DNA of 64,000 nt. Origin: Thermoleophilia bacterium (GTDB lineage Bacteria; Actinomycetota; Thermoleophilia; RBG-16-64-13). The translations under genes were made by a program, and so were the position numbers. The stretch covers positions 1 through 64,000 of the forward strand of contig JAOAGT010000002.1 in the NCBI GenBank assembly GCA_026415615.1. Reading direction: 5' to 3'. The notes beneath the pieces are model-generated. The model worked only from the letters and a program-made list of their open reading frames with translations. It searched no databases and was not told where the DNA came from. Positions 41,600-48,340 of this stretch are shown here, in pieces (within the stretch, counting starts at the first letter, position 1; the number at the start of each line of letters is the position of its first letter).

Positions 41600-42778
41600 A
41601 TGGAACAATGGCATAGTCACATACTCAGGGAAAAGGGCGACAAGAGCAGCCTCCTTTTGCAGGGAAATCGGGCGTGCGCTCTTGGGGCTCTCGACGCTGG
41701 TGTTCGCTTCTTTGCTGGATACCCCATCACTCCTAGCTCTGAGATCATGGAGGCCATGGCTCAGGAGCTTCCTCGAGTAGGGGGCGTATTTGTGCAGATG
41801 GAGGACGAGATCGGCTCCATCTGTGCGTGCATAGGGGCTGCACTAACCGGCGAGTTGGCAATGACAGCGACCTCTGGGCCAGGGTTTTCTTTGATGCAGG
41901 AGGGGATCGGGTATGCCATCATGGCCGAGGCTCCGCTCCTGATTGTTAACGTGATGCGCGCAGGGCCTTCTACCGGGCGGCCTACTGCGCCCTCTCAGGG
42001 CGACGTGATGCAGGCTCGCTGGGGTACGCATGGTGATCACCCGGCCATTGTGCTGGCAGCATCCAATGTTGCGGACATGTACAGACTTACCATGGCTGGG
42101 GTGCGCTTCGCACAGCGTTTTCGCACGCCGGTGGTGCTTCTCTCCGACCAGGTGGTAGGTCAGATGAGGGAGAGCTTCTCTCCCGAGCTAGTGGATCGCT
42201 ATCGCCTAACTAGCGGCGACTTTACGTTCATTCCCGGCTATGTGCGGCCAGATGTTGTTAAAGAGGTTGGTGAGATTCACACAATAGGCGGAAGCCGCCA
42301 TCCTCATGTGACTGGTCTCTACCATGACGAAACGGGCTTCCCCACCGACAACCCCGAGAAAGCCGACGCTTTCTTGCGCAATCTATACAACAAAGTGGCC
42401 AATCATCGCGACGAACTTTGCCTCTACGACGTAAAGAATGAGGGCAAGGGACGAGTTTGCATTGTGGCCTACGGATCATGCGCGCGGAGCGCTCGGGCTG
42501 CCTGGAAATTGGCCGAGCAGGAGGGGCTACCGGTAGAAGTTCTTCACCTGTACACCCTTTTCCCGCTGCCGGTGGAAATCGTGCAAAAGGTGGCGCGTCG
42601 GGTTGAGTTCATGGTCATCCCCGAGATGAACCTTGGCCAATATGCTCACGAGGTACGCAAGATGGCCGAGCAATGGACTACGGTGGTTAGCCTGAACAAG
42701 ACGGACGGAAACTTGTTTACGCCCCGCGAGCTACTTGATCGGATCGCTGAACTAATCGGGAAATACGAGAACGTGTAA
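41600..42778 (+). CDS. korA: 2-oxoacid:ferredoxin oxidoreductase, alpha subunit
   Basis: 392 aa. GYPITPSSEIMEAMAQELPRVGGVFVQMEDEIGSI, ATSGPGFSLMQEGIGYAIMAEAPLLIVNVMRAGPSTGRPT and VVLLSDQVVGQMRES are KorA-type landmarks (pyrimidine-binding and domain II). The 2-oxoglutarate enzyme is most likely given the TGRPTAPSQGD segment and the citrate-synthase neighbour; other 2-oxoacids remain possible. It reduces ferredoxin while making acyl-CoA. It begins a seven-gene plus-strand operon. ATG 41600 has no strong SD; a TACACT box lies 13 bp before it. Confidence 0.92.
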   Translation: MEQWHSHILREKGDKSSLLLQGNRACALGALDAGVRFFAGYPITPSSEIMEAMAQELPRVGGVFVQMEDEIGSICACIGAALTGELAMTATSGPGFSLMQEGIGYAIMAEAPLLIVNVMRAGPSTGRPTAPSQGDVMQARWGTHGDHPAIVLAASNVADMYRLTMAGVRFAQRFRTPVVLLSDQVVGQMRESFSPELVDRYRLTSGDFTFIPGYVRPDVVKEVGEIHTIGGSRHPHVTGLYHDETGFPTDNPEKADAFLRNLYNKVANHRDELCLYDVKNEGKGRVCIVAYGSCARSARAAWKLAEQEGLPVEVLHLYTLFPLPVEIVQKVARRVEFMVIPEMNLGQYAHEVRKMAEQWTTVVSLNKTDGNLFTPRELLDRIAELIGKYENV

Positions 42779-42783
42779 ACGCA

Positions 42784-43635
42784 ATGCCTCTGGAAATCGA
42801 ACGTTACCTTCATACTGAACGTCTTCCCCACATCTGGTGTCCGGGTTGCGGCATTGGCATCATCACCGGGGCTTTTCTTAGGGTTCTTGCTAGTCTGGGA
42901 CTAGAGCGCGAAAAGACAGTGGTAGTAAGCGGTATTGGCTGCTCCAGCCGGGCCGTAAACTACATGGATGTGGGTACCATTCATTCAATCCACGGCCGAG
43001 CTTTGGCAGTGGCCACCGGCGTGAAGTTGGCCCGACCAGATCTAACGGTGGTCGTTTTTACTGGCGACGGGGATGGTGCTGCAATTGGAGGTAATCACCT
43101 CATTCATGCCTGTCGCCGGAACATTGACATCACCTGCATTCTCTTTAACAACAGCATCTATGGGATGACTGGCGGCCAGCTTTCGCCCACCACGAATCTG
43201 GGCGACCGCGCTACCACCGCCCCTTACGGACAGGTGGAACGCCCCTTCGATCTTTGCCGTTTGGCTGAGGCAGCTGGGGCCACTTTTGTGGCTCGGGCGA
43301 CGGCGGCAAATGTTCGCCAGGCTGAAAGCCTTATTAAGCAGGGGATCCAGCATCACGGGTTTGCCTTCATTGAGGCGGTGGTGCCATGTCCCACTGAGTA
43401 CGGCCGCCGAAACAAGCCCTCCAAGGTTGTGGAGATGCTCGAGGACCAGCGGGCTCGGTCTGTTACTAAGTCCCAAGCAACGAAGCTGTCCAGTGAAGAG
43501 CTGCAGGACAAGATAGTAACCGGGGTGCTTTATCGCGACACCAACGCCCCCGAGTACTTAGACACCTACGCGCAGGTGGTGGCCAAGGCGCAAGCCGTAA
43601 CTAGCGCTAAGCCCCCAATGAAGGAGGAACAGTGA
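42784..43635 (+). CDS. korB: 2-oxoacid:ferredoxin oxidoreductase, beta subunit
   Basis: 283 aa. TPP-binding beta subunit with WCPGCGIGIITGAFLRVL, SGIGCSSRAVNYMDVGTIHSIHGRALAVATGVKLARP, the TPP/Mg motif GDGDGAAIGGNH...NNSIYGMTGGQ and the TTAPYGQVERPFDLCRL stretch. Cys residues at CPGC and GIGCSS are in the positions that hold a [4Fe-4S] cluster in KorB-type subunits. It starts 5 bp after korA and overlaps korC by 4 bp. Together with KorA it forms the catalytic core. Confidence 0.93.
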   Translation: MPLEIERYLHTERLPHIWCPGCGIGIITGAFLRVLASLGLEREKTVVVSGIGCSSRAVNYMDVGTIHSIHGRALAVATGVKLARPDLTVVVFTGDGDGAAIGGNHLIHACRRNIDITCILFNNSIYGMTGGQLSPTTNLGDRATTAPYGQVERPFDLCRLAEAAGATFVARATAANVRQAESLIKQGIQHHGFAFIEAVVPCPTEYGRRNKPSKVVEMLEDQRARSVTKSQATKLSSEELQDKIVTGVLYRDTNAPEYLDTYAQVVAKAQAVTSAKPPMKEEQ

Positions 43636-44336
43636 GCCAGAGCAGCTCATTCTCAGAGTCAGGTGAGGTGGCCGGCGCTCGGGGCCAAGGGGCCAGTTCT
43701 TTGTCTGGTGGGTTGCAATCGGGACGAAATGGCGCCGACGAACTGTCTTTGCCCAAACCGCCTCCAAGATTTGGGCTGTTAGCGAAGCGCAATTACGTGG
43801 AAGTTCGACTCGGGGGAACAGGCGGCCAAGGCCTGGTTCTCATGGGCGTGATACTGGCCGAAGCGGCTAATTTGGACCGCCGCTGCGTGGTTAACACTGA
43901 GTCGTACGGCCCCGAGGCTCGCGGTGGTTACAGTCGAAGTGACGTGATCATTTCTGATAACCCGATTGATTATCCCAAAGTCCAAGCAGTGGACGTGCTG
44001 GTGGCATTGTCGCAGCCTGCTGCAGTGCAGTATGTGCCCGGACTAAAGCCAGACGGAGTGTTCATCTACGATTCCGAGCTTGTGACTGCGCCGCCAACGT
44101 ACCGCGGGCTAAAGTTTGCTGTTCCAATGACCCGTATGGCTAAAGAAACTACGGGGCGGGTGCAGACCACAAATGTGGTCGCGTTTGGAGTTCTTGTGAA
44201 AATCACCGGAGTTGTTTCGGTCGAGTCAGCTAAACGGGCGGTCTGGGAAGCTGTCCCGGTGGGAACAGAGGAGCTGAACCTAGAGGCCTTCAAGGCGGGT
44301 TTGGCGATAGATCCCGATGAGTTCAAGGTGGAGTAG
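43632..44336 (+). CDS. korC: 2-oxoacid:ferredoxin oxidoreductase, gamma subunit with long N-terminal extension
   Basis: 234 aa. The conserved part begins at about residue 53 (YVEVRLGGTGGQGLVLMGVILAEAA; NTESYGPEARGGYSRSDVIIS), the usual start of gamma subunits. The first ~50 residues are a Ser/Gly-rich, probably disordered extension. GTG 43632 is well supported by AAGGAGG 4 nt upstream and by the 4-bp overlap with korB, so the extension seems real. No delta (ferredoxin-like) subunit gene is adjacent; the small ferredoxin downstream may fill that role. Confidence 0.9.
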   Translation: MSQSSSFSESGEVAGARGQGASSLSGGLQSGRNGADELSLPKPPPRFGLLAKRNYVEVRLGGTGGQGLVLMGVILAEAANLDRRCVVNTESYGPEARGGYSRSDVIISDNPIDYPKVQAVDVLVALSQPAAVQYVPGLKPDGVFIYDSELVTAPPTYRGLKFAVPMTRMAKETTGRVQTTNVVAFGVLVKITGVVSVESAKRAVWEAVPVGTEELNLEAFKAGLAIDPDEFKVE

Positions 44337-44344
44337 ACTCTGCC

Positions 44345-45133
44345 TTGCTGGTTGCAGGCGTTGACATAGGGGCCAAGAATGTCCATGCTGTAGTCTTCGG
44401 AGAAGGCCGAATCCTGGGCAAGGCAGAAGTTCCCTCGGGCTTTGATCAGGAGGAAGCCGCGGAAGAAGGGCTGCGGCTAGCACTAGAGGCGGCAGGTGCT
44501 TCGCTGAATGACCTCGTGGCCGTGGCTGCTACGGGGGCGGGCCGCAAGGTTCTTGGGCGCGCCAGCGAGCAACCTACAGAGATAGCCGCCGACGCGCGTG
44601 GAGCTTATTTCTTGTGCCCGGACGCGAAGACAGTTATCGATGTCGGCGCGGATGAGGCCCGGGTAGTGCGCCTTGGTGAGGGTGGAAAGATCCTTGATTT
44701 CGCGGTGAATGACCGATGTGCGGCCGGTACTGGTGCTTTTGTGGAGGCGATTAGTCGGGCTCTTGAGCTCTCGCTGCAGGAGTTCGGAGAGTTATCGCTT
44801 AAATCGACGCAGCTTATCTCCATGAATGCGCAGTGCGCGGTGTTTGCCGAGTCAGAGGTGGTGAGTCTTATCCACGCAAATACTCCGCCCGCCGATATTG
44901 CTCGGGCTGTTCACGACGCCATGGCAGCGCGGATCTCGACTCTCGTGCGGAGGGTGGGCCTGGAGGAGCCTATGCTGTTGGCAGGCGGGGTTGCCCTGAA
45001 TGCAGGCTTTGTCAAGGCGCTACGCGAGGCTCTGGGAGGTGTCGCCATCTCGGTTCCTGTGCATGCAGAATACTTGGGAGCCATCGGGGCGGCTCTTGTC
45101 GCCTGGGATAGATCCTTAAGCTCCGGCCGCTGA
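44345..45133 (+). CDS. Activator ATPase, benzoyl-CoA reductase BzdP-like (BadF/BcrA/HgdC family)
   Basis: 262-aa ASKHA ATPase. LLVAGVDIGAKNVHAVVF and VIDVGADEARVVRL are phosphate-binding loops, and the bridging-cluster cysteines are Cys125 in NDRCAAGTGAF and Cys164 in NAQCAVFAESEV, almost the same positions as in HgdC. Such proteins couple ATP hydrolysis to low-potential electron transfer into benzoyl-CoA reductases or 2-hydroxyacyl-CoA dehydratases. TTG 44345 with GGAG upstream. It stands between korC and a second activator, so the gene pair resembles the two ATPase subunits of class I benzoyl-CoA reductase. Catalytic subunits are not in the window. Confidence 0.82.
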   Translation: MLVAGVDIGAKNVHAVVFGEGRILGKAEVPSGFDQEEAAEEGLRLALEAAGASLNDLVAVAATGAGRKVLGRASEQPTEIAADARGAYFLCPDAKTVIDVGADEARVVRLGEGGKILDFAVNDRCAAGTGAFVEAISRALELSLQEFGELSLKSTQLISMNAQCAVFAESEVVSLIHANTPPADIARAVHDAMAARISTLVRRVGLEEPMLLAGGVALNAGFVKALREALGGVAISVPVHAEYLGAIGAALVAWDRSLSSGR

Positions 45134-45134
45134 C

Positions 45135-46043
45135 ATGACGAGTGAGCAAAGACAGTTTTGGCGGTGGAAAGAGACCTCATGGCACGACGCCAAGATTGAG
45201 TGGCGGCAGGCCCGGTCTCTTGTGGTTGGGATCGATGTTGGGTCGGTAAGTTCGCAGGCCGTCATTCTCGCTAATGGGAAGCTGCTCGCCTACGCCTCTA
45301 CTCGCACTGGCTCGTCTAGCCCCGACAGCGCTGTGCGGGCATTCGAAGCCGCTGCTGGACCGCTGGGCATAAGCCTTAGCGACGTTTCGTACGCAGTAGG
45401 CACGGGCTATGGGCGAGTGAATGTGCCCTTTGCCAACCGAACCATGACAGAAATAGCGTGCCATGCGCGCGGAGCAAACTACATGGCTGGCCCGCAAGTG
45501 CGGACTATTCTGGACATGGGGGGTCAGGACTGCAAGGTGATTCGGTGCGACGAGCGAGGCAAGGTCATAACCTTCATCATGAACGACAAGTGTGCCGCTG
45601 GCACTGGACGCGGCATGGAAGTGATAGCTGACGTGTTGTCCGTACCCATTGAGGAAATCGGTCCGCGGTCGTTTGACATCGACGAAGAGCCACCGCCGGT
45701 AAGCAACGTTTGCACAGTTTTTGCCAGATCTGAAGCTACTGCTCTCCTGCGGGCCGGGTGGAGCGTCAACAGTGTGTTAGCGGCCTATTGCGCAGCGATG
45801 GCTCAGCGGGTAGCGGGCCTGATCTTACGTCTGGGCGTGGAGCGAGAATTCTTCATCACTGGTGGTATCGCCAAGAACATAGGCGTGACACGTAGAGTCG
45901 AAAGGCTAATTGGCGTTGAGGCCATTCAGCTGCCACCAGATTCTGTGCTTGATCCCCAAGTAGCTGGCGCTTTGGGAGCGGCTCTATTTGCCTACTCTTT
46001 ATACCTGAAGGAGCAGCGAGAAACTGCGAGTGCGCAAACATGA
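45135..46043 (+). CDS. Activator ATPase, benzoyl-CoA reductase BzdQ-like
   Basis: 302 aa. WRWKETSWHDAKIEWRQARSLVVGIDVGSVSSQAVIL, TRTGSSSPDSA and VGTGYGRVNVPFANRTMTEIACHARGANY match what I recall of bzd-type subunit Q. Cluster cysteines are Cys153 (NDKCAAGTGRG) and Cys193 (NVCTVFARSEA). It should form a heterodimer with the preceding ATPase. ATG 45135 follows the upstream stop by one base. The inferred job is ATP-driven injection of electrons from ferredoxin into a ring-reducing or dehydratase partner encoded elsewhere. Confidence 0.82.
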   Translation: MTSEQRQFWRWKETSWHDAKIEWRQARSLVVGIDVGSVSSQAVILANGKLLAYASTRTGSSSPDSAVRAFEAAAGPLGISLSDVSYAVGTGYGRVNVPFANRTMTEIACHARGANYMAGPQVRTILDMGGQDCKVIRCDERGKVITFIMNDKCAAGTGRGMEVIADVLSVPIEEIGPRSFDIDEEPPPVSNVCTVFARSEATALLRAGWSVNSVLAAYCAAMAQRVAGLILRLGVEREFFITGGIAKNIGVTRRVERLIGVEAIQLPPDSVLDPQVAGALGAALFAYSLYLKEQRETASAQT

Positions 46044-46074
46044 AGGCCATGGGAAACGTGCGGGGGTGAGCACG

Positions 46075-46368
46075 ATGATATCCAACTATGGCTATGAGGA
46101 CGGCACGGGGTTTTATTACATAACCATAGACGGCGAGAGGTGCGCGAGTTGCAGCGAGCATCCCTGCGTCCATGCCTGTCCCCAGGGCGTGTATGCCCTC
46201 GAAATTGACGACTACGACGACCTGGTCGCGGTGGTTAGCGAGAATGCTCGCAAGCGGCTGCGCGAACTTTGTTCTCCGTGCAAGGGGCAAAACGGCAGCG
46301 GCACTACAGAGCGCGATCTCCCATGCACCCTTGCTTGCCCCTTGGGGGCCATACGCCACAGCTGGTAG
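46075..46368 (+). CDS. Small ferredoxin-like protein with atypical cluster motifs
   Basis: 97 aa. Two cysteine sets are visible: CASCSEHPCVHACP (C-x2-C-x4-C-x3-CP) and CSPCKGQNG...LPCTLACP (C-x2-C-x14-C-x3-CP). Classical 2x[4Fe-4S] ferredoxins use C-x2-C-x2-C-x3-CP, so both sets carry insertions. ATG 46075 has GGGGGTG upstream; GTG 46030 would overlap the previous gene. Its place right after the activator pair suggests it carries electrons from Kor to the activator, comparable to BzdM. This is inference from position and motif. Confidence 0.75.
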   Translation: MISNYGYEDGTGFYYITIDGERCASCSEHPCVHACPQGVYALEIDDYDDLVAVVSENARKRLRELCSPCKGQNGSGTTERDLPCTLACPLGAIRHSW

Positions 46369-46382
46369 AGTCTTTGCCGGAA

Positions 46383-46883
46383 GTGAACCAGGCAGCTGTT
46401 CGCTCAAAACCTCTGATAATTGGCGTACTGTCGGACACGCACGGTCATGTCCTTGCTTCTGTTCTTCAAGCCTTCCGGGAAGTAGACCACATAATTCACG
46501 CCGGAGACGTTGGCTCTTATCAAGTGCTTGCGGCTCTAAGTGACCTTGCTCCTGTCACCGCGGTGCGCGGCAACTGTGACTTTGGCTCCTGGGCGCAGGA
46601 GCTGCCGGAAGCCTCAATGGTAGAGTTGGGCCCCGTGCTCTTTTTGGTGGCCCATATGCCGGCGCGCGCCGCTGGGTTACTCGAGACTTCCCCCGGGTCT
46701 TCCGGCTCGATAGTTGTGGTTTCAGGTCACACCCATCGCCCACACATTGAAAGACGAGAGAACATTCTTTTTCTTAATCCTGGCACAGCAGGATCTTCTC
46801 GCTTTGAATGGAGTCGCACGGTGGCCTTGGTCGAAGTCTTTCAAGCTGGCTACGTCGAAGGGCAAATATTAAGAGTGGCCTAG
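46383..46883 (+). CDS. YfcE/MJ0936-type metallophosphoesterase
   Basis: About 166 aa. Metal-binding motifs follow the calcineurin-like pattern: GVLSDTHGH, IIHAGDVGS, AVRGNCDF, LFLVAHMPA (the usual Gly-His is Ala-His) and VSGHTHRPHIE, ending FLNPGTAGSSRF. Family members hydrolyse phosphodiesters in vitro; the natural substrate is unknown. The start is uncertain: GTG 46383 or TTG 46374; the frame is open further up, overlapping the ferredoxin gene. Last gene of the kor operon, followed by three hairpins. Confidence 0.85.
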   Translation: MNQAAVRSKPLIIGVLSDTHGHVLASVLQAFREVDHIIHAGDVGSYQVLAALSDLAPVTAVRGNCDFGSWAQELPEASMVELGPVLFLVAHMPARAAGLLETSPGSSGSIVVVSGHTHRPHIERRENILFLNPGTAGSSRFEWSRTVALVEVFQAGYVEGQILRVA

Positions 46884-46958
46884 GCAGTCATTGGTCTCAA
46901 TTTGAGCCATTTGCCTCAGCTCGAGCGATTAGTCTCGGCTCAAGCAGTCCAAACCAGT

Positions 46959-47051
46959 TATTTCCCAGGAAATACAACGCCCTGCTCACGCGCTGGCGGC
47001 GACGGGAGCAGGGCGCCGTTTCATGGGAAGGAGGGCGCAGCACTTCCCGTG
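46959..47051. ncRNA. Three consecutive stem-loops between convergent genes
   Basis: The 217-bp gap holds three stems in a row: TATTTCC/GGAAATA (46959-46974, 2-nt loop), CGCCCTGCTC/GAGCAGGGCG (46978-47015, 18-nt loop) and CATGGGAAG/CTTCCCGTG (47022-47051, one wobble, 12-nt loop). Gaps between them are only 3 and 6 nt. None has a T-tract on either strand. This could be a composite bidirectional terminator or a structured small RNA. Confidence 0.45.
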
Positions 47052-47100
47052 TACAGTGTGGACTATTTTGTTCAAAGAGACAAGGGCAAAAGCCAATCTC

Positions 47101-48315
47101 TTATAGACATTTCGCAATATGAGTGGTCAGTTCCCCCAGTCGATGCGTGTAGCTCCCGAGTTCGTTGTCATACCAACCAAAGATTTTCACGTGCGTCACC
47201 GGGATGCGGTGCTCGACGTTTTGGCCAGGAATCCTCACGTTAACAAAGCCGGTGCGGGCGTGAGTTTCCACTGCCTCTATGACTACTGCAGCGTCCTCAC
47301 CCACCATGTCTTGGGAGACGTTTTGCTCCTCGCTGTACTTGACAAGGCCACGAGCTTCGCCTTCCGCGGCCTCTTTGTATATGGCGTTGATGGCGTCGCG
47401 GGTCACCGCCACTGTTCCGTCGGGCAGCATCTCTGTCTGGAAGGTGACGTTTAGGATGATTAGGCTCACGGTGGCTGTGGGAATGCGGACTGAGTCTGCC
47501 ATGAAACCGATCTCGGCGATCTCAGGCATTACCTGCTCAAGGGCTTGGGCAGCGTTGGTGGAGGTGATCACAACGTTGTTCATGCCTGAGCGGGTCTTAC
47601 GCAGGTCGCTGGCTCCGGCCCCGGGCACAGCATCAAGCAAGGGCTGGCTGTTGGTGACAGCGTGAACCGTGCTCATCCCAGCGGTAATCATGTGGCGCGT
47701 TAGATCCCGGGTCAAAAGGGGGCGCATCATGTGGGCAAGTGCCGTAGTAGTGCAAGAAGCGCCCGAGACGAGCTTGTGTTTACCAGGGTCAAACTCGAGA
47801 TGGTTTATCCCGTAGATTAAGTTGGTGGCATCGTCCGGCAGAGGGAGACCTTTTTTCTTGCTCTTAAAGGGAGCGCTCAGTACTACCACTCGGGCTCCAG
47901 CGGCCAGATGGCCTCGCAGCGCTCCCTTGGGATCCTCGGGGTCTGTGTGAGGATCGCGGAATTTGCCCGTGCAATCTACGACCAAGGTTACCTCGTAATC
48001 CCGCCAAGGAATATCCTTAGGATTTCGGGCTTCGCGCAACATGACAATTTCCTTGCCATGGGCGCGTATCAGTCCGGCCTCCTCGTCTACTACCTGGATG
48101 TCAGGCTTGCCGCGAAAGCCCTGTAGATAGCGATGTAGGGGTCCGTATGTGCTGTCCTTGGCTATGTACTCGACCACGGACTGTAGGGAGGTACCGACTG
48201 GACGCCCCACGTTAACTACGAACCGATCAAAGTCGTCGCGGGCCAGGTGGTACCACAACGTTAGCTTGCCAATGCGGCCAAGACCGTTTATCCCCAAGGT
48301 CCTTGGTACGCTCAT
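47101..48315 (-). CDS. gap: Variant glyceraldehyde-3-phosphate dehydrogenase
   Basis: 404 aa, about 70 longer than usual GAPDH. Rossmann motif GINGLGRIGK, catalytic Cys188 in SGASCTTTALAHMM, and His in GMSTVHAVTNSQPLLD are present. Differences: the second Cys of the usual SCTTNC motif is missing, PTSTGAA reads TSTNAA, the acidic residue ending strand 2 that selects NAD is not visible (VVNVGRPV), and insertions occur around 85-105 and 120-165. It may prefer NADP or act on another aldehyde-phosphate. ATG 48315 has AGGGG upstream. It lies 25 bp after the dikinase-like gene. Confidence 0.85.
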   Translation of the reverse strand: MSVPRTLGINGLGRIGKLTLWYHLARDDFDRFVVNVGRPVGTSLQSVVEYIAKDSTYGPLHRYLQGFRGKPDIQVVDEEAGLIRAHGKEIVMLREARNPKDIPWRDYEVTLVVDCTGKFRDPHTDPEDPKGALRGHLAAGARVVVLSAPFKSKKKGLPLPDDATNLIYGINHLEFDPGKHKLVSGASCTTTALAHMMRPLLTRDLTRHMITAGMSTVHAVTNSQPLLDAVPGAGASDLRKTRSGMNNVVITSTNAAQALEQVMPEIAEIGFMADSVRIPTATVSLIILNVTFQTEMLPDGTVAVTRDAINAIYKEAAEGEARGLVKYSEEQNVSQDMVGEDAAVVIEAVETHARTGFVNVRIPGQNVEHRIPVTHVKIFGWYDNELGSYTHRLGELTTHIAKCL

Positions 48316-48340
48316 CGTAACCCCTTTCCTTTGATGATGA

